From: an uncultured Pseudomonadales bacterium
GTDB lineage: Bacteria; Pseudomonadota; Gammaproteobacteria; Pseudomonadales; Azotimanducaceae
Assembly (NCBI GenBank): GCA_937775265.1
Contig: CALKBV010000010.1
Coordinates: 124,001 to 188,000, forward strand
DNA length: 64,000 bases
Direction of reading: 5' to 3'
Shown: positions 27,583 to 36,257 of the stretch, piece by piece
How the letters are laid out: the number at the start of each line of letters is the position of its first letter
How positions within the stretch are numbered: the first letter of the stretch is position 1
The notes under the pieces: generated by a model
What the model saw: only the letters and a program-made list of their open reading frames with translations
Databases searched by the model: none
Told to the model about the DNA's origin: nothing
Position numbers and translations under genes: made by a program

Positions 27583-28755
27583 ATGCAATGGAAAAATTGG
27601 TCAGGTCGCCAACAGGCCTCACTGGAATCTCTGGTTTTTGTCCGCAGCGAAGCTGATGCCTCTGCGGTTGTAAGCCAGTGCGCGCAGGCGGGCAAGACGA
27701 TCCGTGTCGCCGGCGCTGGCCATAGTCACGCTCCTGTGGTCACCAATGATTCCATCATTGTCGATAGCAGTGGCCTGTCAGGGCTCCTTGAGGTCGACAG
27801 GCAAGCTCAGGAAGCCTGGATCAGGGCGGGTACTTCGATTTATAGCCTCGGCGGTCAATTACACGACCATGGGCTGGCGTTAAAAAACCAGGGTGATATA
27901 GACCGTCAACTACTTGGTGGTGCTATTGCGACGGGTACTCATGGTACTGGCCGCAATCTTCAGAATATTTCAGCCTCGGTCATTGGGCTGCGCATCATAT
28001 TAGCTAATGGCGAACAGGTTGAGTGCTCGAAAAGCGAGCTGCCTGAACTATTCAATATCGCGCGCCTTAGTGTGGGGTCTGCTGGCCTGATCACTCGTAT
28101 CAGGATGAAGTTGGAGGGGAGCGCGGTCCTTAGCGAACAGATTCATGTCGCCGGCTATGATGACACCATTAATCGAATTCCAGCGCTGACTGCCGAAAAC
28201 GACAGGTTTGAATTTTTTTGGTATCCGGGATCTGACGAGGCGAATATAAAGACAATCAATCCAGTGGCAACCGAACCCGAATATCCGCTGGCGAAAGAGG
28301 GCGCAAGAGTTGCCTGGAGCTACGAGGTTCTGCCAAATCACAGGCCACATCTGCATACGGAGATGGAATACAGTGTCCCTGCAGCGAATGGCCCGGCCTG
28401 TTTCGCCGAGATTCGACAGCTGATCCATCGCCAGTTCCCGGATGTGCAGTGGCCAGTGGAATATCGCACGGTTGCTGCTGACGATATCTGGCTGTCAATG
28501 GCGTCAGATCGCGCTACCGTCACGATATCTGTTCACCAGGATATCAAGCAGGATGAAGAAGCATACTATCGGGCCTGTGAAGAGGTATTTCTAGCTTATG
28601 GTGGCCGCCCCCACTGGGGCAAGGTGAATTACCTGAACGGAGATGACTTTGCCCGGATTTATCCACGATGGCATGACTGGTGGCGTGTTCGTGATAAGTA
28701 CGACCCGGGAGGTGTATTTCTCAATGACTACGCGAGAGGTCTGCGCCCTAAGTAG
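27583..28755 (+). CDS. FAD-linked oxidoreductase, aldono-lactone/alditol oxidase family
   Basis: VAO-fold flavoenzyme of about 390 residues. The N-terminal FAD-binding domain (about 25-190) shows RVAGAGHSHAPVVTNDS and GGAIATGTHGTG, the C-terminal ALO domain ends with PHWGKVNYL and RDKYDPGGVFLNDY, all usual in L-gulonolactone, arabinonolactone and alditol oxidases. I start at ATG 27583 (MQWKNWSGRQQ), which fits the WxNWSG start of homologues; ATG 27562 with AAGGGTG close by is possible. It may belong to a sugar-acid route with the PdxA2-like gene just before it. Confidence 0.85.
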   Translation: MQWKNWSGRQQASLESLVFVRSEADASAVVSQCAQAGKTIRVAGAGHSHAPVVTNDSIIVDSSGLSGLLEVDRQAQEAWIRAGTSIYSLGGQLHDHGLALKNQGDIDRQLLGGAIATGTHGTGRNLQNISASVIGLRIILANGEQVECSKSELPELFNIARLSVGSAGLITRIRMKLEGSAVLSEQIHVAGYDDTINRIPALTAENDRFEFFWYPGSDEANIKTINPVATEPEYPLAKEGARVAWSYEVLPNHRPHLHTEMEYSVPAANGPACFAEIRQLIHRQFPDVQWPVEYRTVAADDIWLSMASDRATVTISVHQDIKQDEEAYYRACEEVFLAYGGRPHWGKVNYLNGDDFARIYPRWHDWWRVRDKYDPGGVFLNDYARGLRPK

Positions 28756-28855
28756 TCTGTGAACTCGGCGGCCAAGGCACTAAGCTGTTGCCCCTTGATC
28801 ATAAAACCATTAATCATTAACTTGTAAATCAACCAAAGAAACTGCTGAGCTGAAT

Positions 28856-29635
28856 ATGTCCTATGAAAATGTTGCGATCGACTATATTGATCATGTGGCG
28901 ATCCTAAAGTTAAACGCGCCTGAGGTGTTGAACGCATTGTCGCCCAATATGGTTCAGGAATTGTCGTCTGCCATCACAGATATCATCCGAAGTGATGCAC
29001 GATGCCTGTTGATAACTGGAGAAGGTCGGGCGTTTTGTGCGGGCGCTAACTTGCAGCCAAAGGGGGCGGCCGATGGCCTGCCACCTGCTGGCAGTGTTCT
29101 TGAAACGCACTATCACCCGGTAATGACCAAGCTCCGGAATATGGAAATCCCCATGGTGAGTGCTGTCAATGGCCCGGCCGTGGGAGTAGGCATGAGCTTT
29201 GCCGTGATGGCGGATATTGTTGTCGCTGCTCGAAGCGCATACTTCCTCCAGGCATTCGCCAATATCGGGCTGGTACCCGATGGTGGTGCTACCCATCTGC
29301 TTCCCCGGATAATTGGATGGAGGCGGGCGGTGGAACTCTCTATGCTCGCCGAACGTTTGCCCGCTGAAACTGCCCTTGACTGGGGGCTGGTTAACCGGGT
29401 TGTAGATGACGACAAGCTGATGGAAGAAGCGCTAGGTTTGGCTACACGCTTGGCGAACGGACCAAGGTCCCTCGGCCTCATGCGCAAAGCCTATTGGGAG
29501 ACCTTTTCCAACAGTTACTCGGAACAGTTCCAACTGGAGGCTAACCTCCAGGGAATTGCCGGGGCATCGGAGGATAACCGGGAGGGTGTGAAAGCGTTTC
29601 TTGAGAAACGACCCGCTAAATTCACGGGCAAATAG
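28856..29635 (+). CDS. Enoyl-CoA hydratase/isomerase, PaaG-like crotonase
   Basis: 259-residue crotonase. GEGRAFCAGANLQP and SAVNGPAVGVGMSFAVMAD are the oxyanion-hole segments, and FANIGLVPDGGATHLLPRIIG is the active-site loop. The Asp in LVPDGG is characteristic of PaaG-like members, which act as isomerases/hydratases on ring-derived or unusual CoA thioesters as well as fatty acids. It is 121 bp upstream of a damaged acyl-CoA dehydrogenase, and both likely belong to one acyl-CoA pathway. Confidence 0.9.
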   Translation: MSYENVAIDYIDHVAILKLNAPEVLNALSPNMVQELSSAITDIIRSDARCLLITGEGRAFCAGANLQPKGAADGLPPAGSVLETHYHPVMTKLRNMEIPMVSAVNGPAVGVGMSFAVMADIVVAARSAYFLQAFANIGLVPDGGATHLLPRIIGWRRAVELSMLAERLPAETALDWGLVNRVVDDDKLMEEALGLATRLANGPRSLGLMRKAYWETFSNSYSEQFQLEANLQGIAGASEDNREGVKAFLEKRPAKFTGK

Positions 29636-29756
29636 TCGCGCAAGTCGCTAAATATCCACAGTGAATTCACCTTTATTGCCGGGCAGCATCCTGACTGCGA
29701 CAATGGTAGTATTGTCCGCTGTTAAATTGGTCCAGTCTAGATTTAGGAGTTAAGAA

Positions 29757-30888
29757 ATGCCATTGGTATTAAACGAAGATCAAAACATGCTGAAAGATTC
29801 TGCAAAGAATTTCTGTTCAGACAACACTCCCATTACCCAACTGCGTCGTCTGCGTGATGATAAAGATGAATCAGGTTTTGACCGAGATACCTGGCGTCAG
29901 ATGGTAGAGCTTGGCTGGGCTGGTATTACTGTCCCCGAAGATTTTGGTGGCCTAGGGTTTGGTTACATGGGGCTCGGCGTAGTGATGGAAGAATGTGGTC
30001 GAACCCTGACTGCTTCTCCCTTGTTTGGAACAGCTGTCCTAGGTAGCAGCGCTATACTCCATGGTGGTACCCAGGAACAAAAAACTGAATTACTTGGCCA
30101 GGTAGTCGGTGGCGAACTGTTACTGGCGCTTGCGGTCGAAGAGACTCCTCACCACAACCCCTACGGCGCTAGCACCACCGCCGAAAAATCGGGAGGTGGT
30201 TACAAGGTGACAGGTAGCAAGAAGTTTGTGCTCGATGGCCACGTTGCTGACAAGCTTGTGGTCGTTGCAAGGTCATCAGGCAATGCAGGTGATCGTGATG
30301 GCCTAACGCTGGTGCTATTGGATCGTGATGCAAGCGGCGTATCAGTGACACGGACCATTATGGCTGACAGCCGAAACGCAGCGAATATTGAGTTTGCTGG
30401 TGCAGAAGGCGTGATGCTGGGTGAAGAGGGGAAGGGCGCTGATGTGCTGGATAAAGTGCTCGATACTGGTCGCATTCTGCTGGCAGCAGAAATGCTGGGT
30501 AGTGTCCAGGAATGTTTCGAACGAACAATCGAATATCTCAAGACCCGTGAACAGTTTGGTGTTCCCATCGGTTCCTTTCAGGCGCTGAAACATCGAGCTG
30601 CACAGATGTTCTGTGAAGTCGAATTGTCAAAGTCTGTTGTATTGGAAGCGCTTGACGGCACTGGACGAAGACTCAGAGCAGGTTGCTGAACTCGCCAGTC
30701 TTGCAAAAACGCGCCTGAATGACACCTACAACCTGGTGAGCAGCGAAGGCGTGCAGATGCATGGTGGTATAGGCATGACAGACGAGTACGAGATCGGGTT
30801 CTTTATGAAACGGTCACGAGTTTGCGAACATGCGCTGGGTGGTTCAGCTTTCCACAGGGACAGATACGGCGTCCTGCAGGGGTACTAA
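29757..30888 (+). pseudogene. Acyl-CoA dehydrogenase, +1 frameshift
   Basis: An acyl-CoA dehydrogenase of about 376 residues split into two ORFs (29757-30689 and 30613-30888). The first carries the N-terminal helical part, the central FAD domain and TREQFGVPIGSFQALKHRAAQM; the second carries SEGVQMHGGIGMTDEYEIGF and the expected C-terminal end. Within GCGCTTGACGG, dropping one T gives GCG CTG ACG and joins them smoothly (EAL then TALDEDSEQ). The break is near 30652. The rest of the protein looks well conserved, so this is either a very recent mutation or a base error. Confidence 0.8.
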
Positions 30889-31205
30889 AACCCTTATCGT
30901 ACAAAAAACCTTGTCGTTCAAAAAACCTCGTCGCACAAAACAGAGGCCTTGCAATGCAAGGCCTACGGTTTTGTTTGCGCAAACGTTTCCGTTTCGCACT
31001 TTACGATTCCAAGCGTCCCACGGGGAGATCATTGTCCTTGGCATCTATCGTGCTATGGCAGGTTTTATTGTCCGCCTTAAGTTCGATCTCGCGATCTGGA
31101 TTAAACATACCCCTGTTTGGTACAGAAGTTAAAGAGCAAATGAGTATGAACAGATCGGGTTTAGAAGCTCTGGTGATAATGCACCAAAAATAAATTTCTG
31201 CGAGG
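30889..31205. other. Intergenic 317 bp with terminator and short imperfect repeats
   Basis: Immediately after the dehydrogenase stop, three imperfect copies of TCGT(A/T)CAAAAAACCT occur between 30897 and 30940, followed by the hairpin at 30944. The ORFs 30822-31193, 30830-31132 and 30844-31044 look like chance frames, and I see no gene here. Confidence 0.5.
30944..30964 (+). terminator. Hairpin terminator after acyl-CoA dehydrogenase
   Basis: AGGCCTTGCA-A-TGCAAGGCCT is a perfect 10-bp inverted repeat, followed by ACGGTTTTGTTT. The stem is long enough, and the T-rich tail good enough, to act as an intrinsic terminator. Confidence 0.7.
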
Positions 31206-32330
31206 CTAGGCTTCGCGAAGTTTTCCGGGTTGGTTCATGCTGCAGTTGAAAAAGTCGCACAGGATGGGACGGAACCGGTCCATATCTACCAGAAAGGCAT
31301 CGTGTCCCTGGATGGATTCAAGCGAGTGAAAGATAACCTCCCGTTTCCCATCCACGAGTCCATCAGCAATACGTTTCTGGTGCGATATTGGGAACAGTAA
31401 GTCTGTCTCAACACCGATGACCAGAGCCCTGCTGGCCCCCACTCTTGCTAAACCGTGCTCGACCGACCCGCCATGGTCAGCGACGTCAAATAGATCCATC
31501 GCCCGCGAGAGGTAGAGATAGCAGTTGGCATCAAAGGTGCCGATGAATTTGTTGGCGTGGGCTTCAAGGTAGGATTCGACCTCGAAGTCCAGGCCAAAAG
31601 ATTCGCCTGTCTGTCGTTCTTCAGGAATCAATTCACGACCGAAACGTTGTTCCAGTTCTGCCGCACTTCGATAAGTCAGCATGCCTAGCTTGCGGGCAAG
31701 CCGCATACCCAGTACTGGCTCTTCTGTAACGTCATAATTGCCTTCATTCCAGATCGGGTCGCTTTGAATAATTTCCCGCTGTAGGGAACGAAGGGAAATA
31801 GCAAAAGGAGCCGCCCTTGCTGAGCCAGAAATGCTGACGACGCTTTCAGCAATTTCAGGGAAAAGTATGGCGTAAGCAATCGATGTCATACCACCCATGG
31901 ATGCGCCGACAACGGAATGCAGTCGATCCAGGCCAAGGGATTTAACGACTTCGTGACCGCTACGGGCGATATCTTCAATCGTTAGTACGGGAAAAGCGAG
32001 CCGGTAGGGCTCGGCCGTTTCCGGATTGATGCTGGTGGGACCGGTCGAGCCGAAACAGCTTCCCAGAGAGTTGACGCAAATGACGAAATACTTCGTGGTA
32101 TCAATCGGCTTGCTTTCACCGACCATCTGCTCCCACCAACCGGATGAGGGATCAACCTCAGAAGAGGCAGCGTGGGCCGAAGGAGACAAACCTGTGAAAA
32201 GTAAAATGCCGTTATCTTTCTGGAAGTTCAGCTCACCCCAGGTCTCGTAAGTAATAGTAGGGCTTTCAAGATGGCCGTGGCGCATGTTGAATGATCCGTT
32301 GACCTGGTGGTATTTTCTGGCGGAACCCAT
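31206..32330 (-). CDS. metX: Homoserine O-acyltransferase, MetX family
   Basis: Alpha/beta-hydrolase-fold enzyme that acylates the hydroxyl of homoserine, the first committed step of methionine synthesis. Length 374, normal. Nucleophile elbow VVGASMGGMTS at about residue 142, LGSCFGSTGPTSINPETAEPY in the N-terminal half, Asp in VIGVETDLLFP and His in IQGHDAFLVD complete the triad. Whether acetyl- or succinyl-CoA is used is not predictable. It follows the small NrtS-like gene by 59 bp on the same strand, so they could be co-transcribed. MetW, its common partner, is not present here. Confidence 0.92.
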   Translation of the reverse strand: MGSARKYHQVNGSFNMRHGHLESPTITYETWGELNFQKDNGILLFTGLSPSAHAASSEVDPSSGWWEQMVGESKPIDTTKYFVICVNSLGSCFGSTGPTSINPETAEPYRLAFPVLTIEDIARSGHEVVKSLGLDRLHSVVGASMGGMTSIAYAILFPEIAESVVSISGSARAAPFAISLRSLQREIIQSDPIWNEGNYDVTEEPVLGMRLARKLGMLTYRSAAELEQRFGRELIPEERQTGESFGLDFEVESYLEAHANKFIGTFDANCYLYLSRAMDLFDVADHGGSVEHGLARVGASRALVIGVETDLLFPISHQKRIADGLVDGKREVIFHSLESIQGHDAFLVDMDRFRPILCDFFNCSMNQPGKLREA

Positions 32331-32389
32331 ATTGGTTTAAGGCCGTTATGTTGACGAGGGCACAGTTTGGCAAGAACGCGGTCCTTTTT

Positions 32390-32626
32390 CTAGGCTTGGG
32401 TATTATGCGGCCTAACCGGTTGATTTTTCAGCATCTTTACGGAGGAGTAGGTGGATACACCGTAAGGTACCAAGTAGGTCAGCGCGATTTGCAGCATCTG
32501 CTGGCGACTCAGTTCCAGGGCTAATAGTGCTGGACCGTGATTGATCAGGGCGAGAACCGTACCGACAACTAGTGCGACTTTGATCGCGGTCAACACAACG
32601 GGTCTGAGAAATAGTTGGTTGGCCAT
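32390..32626 (-). CDS. NrtS-like small membrane protein
   Basis: A 78-residue protein with two hydrophobic helices (VLTAIKVALVVGTVLALIN and LQIALTYLVPYGVSTYSSV) and the features of NrtS family proteins, which have been linked to nitrate/nitrite transport in cyanobacteria. The NHGPALL loop and YLVPYGVSTYS are what I recognise. The ORF track starts far upstream at 32830; the ATG at 32626 (MANQLFLRPVV) is much better and leaves the operator-like repeats in front of it. Its start faces the ilvY-like gene 126 bp away. Confidence 0.7.
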   Translation of the reverse strand: MANQLFLRPVVLTAIKVALVVGTVLALINHGPALLALELSRQQMLQIALTYLVPYGVSTYSSVKMLKNQPVRPHNTQA

Positions 32627-32680
32627 GATTAATAAGAGATTGTTTCGAGTGTCGACACAATCTGGACCGCTTTTGCGATT

Positions 32681-32721
32681 ATTGCAACTGTACGATAATT
32701 GCAACTGTACGATTATTGCAA
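32681..32721. promoter_or_regulatory. 17-bp tandem repeat with palindromic TTGCAA cores
   Basis: ATTGCAACTGTACGATA (32681), ATTGCAACTGTACGATT (32698) and a third ATTGCAA (32715) repeat with an exact 17-bp period. Each TTGCAA is itself a palindrome, so the layout is TTGCAA-N11-TTGCAA-N11-TTGCAA. It lies between the divergent nrtS-like and ilvY-like starts. The spacing agrees with LysR-type binding sites, which have paired inverted half-sites. Confidence 0.7.
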
Positions 32722-32752
32722 GAAGGGTGTCCGTGGGCGTAATCTGGACATC

Positions 32753-33652
32753 ATGGATATTCCCAGTCTCAGACTTTTCATCACGCTTTCCCGTAACCTC
32801 CACTTTGGGAAAACCAGCGAAGAGATACACATGTCTCCCTCGGCAGTTAGTCGCGCGCTACAGCGGCTCGAGGATCAGCTAGGGCATCCATTGCTGGTGC
32901 GCGACAACAGATCTGCCTTGCTAACAGAGGAAGGACAGATATTTCTTGAGTATGCGCTGGAAATCGTCAAACGCTGGGAAACCCTGCAGCGGGATCTCGA
33001 GGGTAAGTCTGCTGTCCTGCGGGGACAGTTGACGTTGTTTGCGTCGGTAACCGCCAGTCAGAGTATTCTTCCAACTGTGCTATCTGATTTCCGAAAGCAG
33101 TACCCCGAAATTCATATTCAACTGGAAACCGGATACGCGGTAAACGCGCTCTCAAAATTGGCTGAGGGGATTGATGTTGTAGTGGCGGCGCTACCTGTCG
33201 ACGGCAGTGAGGATGATGAGCAACTCGAGAAACGCATCATTACTTCGATCCCGTTGCAAACGGTTGCACCAGCAAATCATCGATTGGGTGAGTTGCTGGA
33301 TATCGAACCTATTGACTGGTCATCAGTCCCTCTGGTGCTGCCATCGACCGGGCAGGTTCGAAAGAACATTGATGTATGGCTTCGCAACCAGTCCATTTCT
33401 CCTAACGTATATGCTGAGGTGCCAGGTAATGAAGCGATACTGTCATTGGTTGCTCTGGGATGTGGTGTTGGTTTTGTCCCAGAGCTGGTCATTAAGGATA
33501 GCCCACTGGCTGATCAGGTAGTGGTGGTAGAAGACGGACCAGACCTGGAAAATTTTCACGTGGGGTTTTGTACCAGGAAAAAAAACCTGGAGGTCTCTCC
33601 CATCATTCGAGCCTTCTGGAAATCTATACCCGTAACTTCCCTTAACAACTAA
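32753..33652 (+). CDS. ilvY: LysR-type regulator, IlvY orthologue
   Basis: LysR-family activator of 299 residues. DNA-binding N-terminus: MDIPSLRLFITLSRNLHFGK and SPSAVSRALQRLEDQLGHPLLVRDNRS. The effector domain contains FASVTASQSILPTVLSDFR, EVPGNEAILSLVALGCGVGFVPE and a final IIRAFWKSIP, matching E. coli IlvY along its length. IlvY binds acetolactate/acetohydroxybutyrate and activates ilvC. Here ilvC is not adjacent; the divergent gene is nrtS-like, followed by metX. I chose ATG 32753 instead of 32699. The TTGCAA array 32-72 bp upstream is a likely operator. Confidence 0.85.
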   Translation: MDIPSLRLFITLSRNLHFGKTSEEIHMSPSAVSRALQRLEDQLGHPLLVRDNRSALLTEEGQIFLEYALEIVKRWETLQRDLEGKSAVLRGQLTLFASVTASQSILPTVLSDFRKQYPEIHIQLETGYAVNALSKLAEGIDVVVAALPVDGSEDDEQLEKRIITSIPLQTVAPANHRLGELLDIEPIDWSSVPLVLPSTGQVRKNIDVWLRNQSISPNVYAEVPGNEAILSLVALGCGVGFVPELVIKDSPLADQVVVVEDGPDLENFHVGFCTRKKNLEVSPIIRAFWKSIPVTSLNN

Positions 33653-33682
33653 CCTTAGGAGACCTAAAAAACAGTAGCTTAG

Positions 33683-33703
33683 GCACTATCAGTGCTAGTT
33701 TTT
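33683..33703 (+). terminator. Weak terminator after ilvY
   Basis: GCACT-ATC-AGTGC stem followed by TAGTTTTT, 30 bp after the ilvY stop. Confidence 0.55.
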
Positions 33704-33770
33704 CTATCTTGTGTGCTATCTTGCAGGCTTGGTTTTAACCCGGGTTTTTGATGGCTATGGGTTAATGTGA

Positions 33771-33805
33771 ATCGATAAATCAATAAATCAATGAATGAAT
33801 GAATT
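33771..33805. repeat. Low-complexity AT-rich tandem repeat
   Basis: ATCGATAAATCAATAAATCA followed by ATGAATGAATGAAT, degenerate 4- and 8-bp repeats upstream of the cupin-like gene. No defined role. Confidence 0.6.
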
Positions 33806-33875
33806 GGCAATATTAAACTTATGCGCCGTTGGCCGAGTATGACAGTGCAAGTGGCGACCTTGGTGAATAGATATT

Positions 33876-34775
33876 ATGAAAATTAGTGAAATTGCACCAA
33901 ATGTATTGATAAATACAGGTAACCCAAGGGGTGGTATTGATCTTCGTTTTGACCTGGCTGCCCAGGAAGCAATCCAGCTTTCCGAAGTATGGACTATCGC
34001 TGGTTGGGAAATCCGTTTTTTGTTTCTACCACCTCACGAGACGCTTGAGCTGGAAGGTAAAGACCACTACCTTAAAGTTATCGTTGGGAAATTGGCTAAC
34101 CTCGGACGTGATTGTTTCGCAGAAAGTTATGAAGTTCGAACGACCCGCCTCGAAAAGTCGCGTGTGTTATCAGGATCACAGGGGCTGCTCTGTGCGTTGT
34201 TAACTGAAACTCCTGATTTACTACCTAACATCCATGATATGTCTGACTGTGTTTTCGCTGGCCCGATGGCGCAGTATCTGGAGTGGAAGAGTTTTAAAGA
34301 AAGATTCGGCGCTTTCACGGACTATTTTGAACAGCTTGATAACCACATGGCTAGTGGATTTCATTTGTTGGACTCAGAAGGATCGGAAATAACCTACGTA
34401 AACTTTTGGACATGCGGGAAGAATGGTGACGTCTCCACCCATAACCATGCTCAGGATCCATCTCTTTCGGGACCAGCTTTTGCGGAGGTTCACCTGGTTC
34501 TTAATAATGGAAGCGGAACCGCAGGCATGTATAAAACTCACGGCCCGGATTCTGATGCTAGAGATCTCTACGTCATGAAGCGAGGCGATGAACACGGACC
34601 GTTTTTTGAGCATCAGGCTGGCAAGCCTGTGCTGCTGGACAACGGTGCGGTCAAATACCCCTGGCATGGGTGGCAAAGTGGTAACGACGATAAGGGTGTT
34701 CAGTCATACGATCTTGTCGCCGCGTTTGAAATTAGCCCTGATTATGTGTTGATACCAACGAGTCAAGTAACCTGA
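33876..34775 (+). CDS. Cupin-like protein of unknown function
   Basis: 299-residue protein I cannot name. It has an N-terminal MKISEIAPNVLINTGNPRGG, a beta-rich body and a C-terminal half with NFWTCGKNGDVSTHNHAQDP and FAEVHLVLNNGSGTAG, which look like the histidine-rich metal-binding strands of a cupin barrel (HNH then a later His). GDEHGPFF and YPWHGWQSG could supply more metal ligands. No signal peptide or membrane segment. It has no clear operon partner; the next gene downstream is a damaged one. A metal-dependent sugar or small-molecule isomerase/dehydratase is possible, without support. Confidence 0.6.
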   Translation: MKISEIAPNVLINTGNPRGGIDLRFDLAAQEAIQLSEVWTIAGWEIRFLFLPPHETLELEGKDHYLKVIVGKLANLGRDCFAESYEVRTTRLEKSRVLSGSQGLLCALLTETPDLLPNIHDMSDCVFAGPMAQYLEWKSFKERFGAFTDYFEQLDNHMASGFHLLDSEGSEITYVNFWTCGKNGDVSTHNHAQDPSLSGPAFAEVHLVLNNGSGTAGMYKTHGPDSDARDLYVMKRGDEHGPFFEHQAGKPVLLDNGAVKYPWHGWQSGNDDKGVQSYDLVAAFEISPDYVLIPTSQVT

Positions 34776-34843
34776 CTTCAAAAAGAGGATGTCGCGGGTT
34801 CCTTTGCACCCAATCAGCATTAACAGGGAATAGGCATTAGTTC

Positions 34844-35876
34844 ATGGCGGATACAGTCAATCTTGTTCTTTACCCCCAGGTACCAAAATGGAGCAGAGGT
34901 CGCGGCGGTTAACAAAAAATTCCAGACAACCCTTAGTGTTGACGCCGCAACTGTAGATTCGTGGTTCTCCACAGTGAATCCAACCGCTATCCTGACGGAT
35001 GTAGAGGAGTCGGTTGCGGTAAAATACCTCAGCGCTATTTAGGAGTGCGGCGCCGAATGTAACCGCCAGCCCAGTGATAGAGATGAAGCTGCTTGGGGTC
35101 TTGAGCTAAAGACTAACCCGGATTCTACGGTTCTGTTTGTTTGCCCTTTCTGCGAACACGAAGAACAGGTTGGCAAAGGCAGCAAACTGGAAAAATGCCC
35201 GGAATGTGGTCTTGGCATCGCCGAATGGGAAGAAAAAATACGGAAAGAGGCGGAGAATGAGAAAATTCGTCGCCGCCTGATGCGAGACCAACGATTAAAA
35301 GGTGATAAACAAGACGATCCAGATACTAATCGCAAGGAGCTTGAGCGTTTAAGAGAACTTGAACGAGAGATCCTGAAGGAGCTTGGGATTAAGCCACCCA
35401 GTACCTTCTGGGTTTTCTTCGAAAAATATACTATCTCGCTAAGCTTTGCGATCAGCCTATTGATCGTGGCAATAGCGGGGGTCGGCTTCCCTTACCTGGG
35501 TCTTTACCTCGGGCATCTCGGCAATGAAGAAGCGGTAGCAGCGGCCCAAGCGAACAGATTCGGGATGTCGCGCGGGTGGTTGCGGTTGCAGTGGAAATCC
35601 AGCAGCAAGGTAATCAGGTGGTCCTCACGGAAATTGTCGATGCAACGCGGGTGATGCGCGGGCTGGGGGGGGGGAGAACGACAGGAAATTGTGTACGCCT
35701 CACAGCAAATGATGAAATGCGCTAATCCTGAAATATTCCGGGATATTGCCAGCAAAACGGCGTCGTCCATGGCAAGGGCGAAACTTGCGCCGGGTGAGTC
35801 TGAATCTGCACTGGTTAACCTGGACACGATTGTCGGCGTATCTGGGCTGCAGGGCGTATCGATACCGAAGTTCTAG
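34844..35876 (+). pseudogene. Zinc-ribbon, coiled-coil, membrane protein with several disabling lesions
   Basis: A single former gene of about 340 codons. Parts in order: N-terminal MADTVNLVLYP (ATG 34844), NGAEVAAVNKKFQTTLSV, a zinc ribbon CPFC...CPEC, a charged coiled coil (RRRLMRDQRLKG, LERLRELEREILKELG), a transmembrane segment (ISLLIVAIAGVGFPYLGLYL) and a helical tail ending VSGLQGVSIPKF. Lesions: a frameshift near the C5 run at 34873-34877, an in-frame TAG at 35040, a -1 or +2 shift near 35555, and another at the G10 run 35665-35674. The intact protein would look like a zinc-ribbon membrane protein of unknown function. Confidence 0.75.
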
Positions 35877-35943
35877 TGACAGGGCGGGTCATCAAGAACC
35901 TGTTGCCAGACGGGACAGGCGCCCAATAGGGGCGGGCATATAT

Positions 35944-36009
35944 ATTCGTATAACGAATCAATTATAGTCTATAAATACACATTAATATTATATATAGAAT
36001 ATATATAAT
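35944..36009. promoter_or_regulatory. AT-rich region with two palindromes before a small membrane gene
   Basis: ATTCGT-ATA-ACGAAT (35944-35958) and a perfect 10-bp inverted repeat ATTATATATA-GAA-TATATATAAT (35987-36009). Both lie upstream of ATG 36043 and may be operator or promoter elements. The AT content differs sharply from the surrounding sequence. Confidence 0.45.
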
Positions 36010-36042
36010 GTCGGCGATTAAGCCCTAATAACCAGGTAAAAC

Positions 36043-36255
36043 ATGTCCGGATGCCAAGGTTGCGACCTTCCATACACTTCTGAATCGCTCAACCGTCGAA
36101 AAGAAACCCCACTGCGTGCTACCTTGTTTACTGGGGTTTCCGTGCTTATGGTGATTGGCTGGATAGGAGTATTGACTGTGGTGTTTGAGGTGGCAGGGGA
36201 TAGGGGTATCGCGGCGGCACCAACACTCGATGCCTTCCTTAGGACGCTGTTATAA
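36043..36255 (+). CDS. Small CxxC membrane protein, hypothetical
   Basis: A 70-residue ORF starting MSGCQGCDLPYTS, with a CxxC near the N-terminus and one clear transmembrane helix (LFTGVSVLMVIGWIGVLTVV) near residues 28-48. It has an AGG-rich upstream sequence (CCAGGTAAAAC) and its own AT-rich leader, and ends 2 bp before the convergent LysR gene. This looks more like a real gene than a shadow. No function known. Confidence 0.5.
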   Translation: MSGCQGCDLPYTSESLNRRKETPLRATLFTGVSVLMVIGWIGVLTVVFEVAGDRGIAAAPTLDAFLRTLL

Positions 36256-36257
36256 CC

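Noticed and set aside
32390-32830. 146-residue ORF as the true NrtS-like gene
   Set aside because: The N-terminal 68 residues cross the divergent regulatory region and resemble no protein; ATG 32626 gives the family's normal length.
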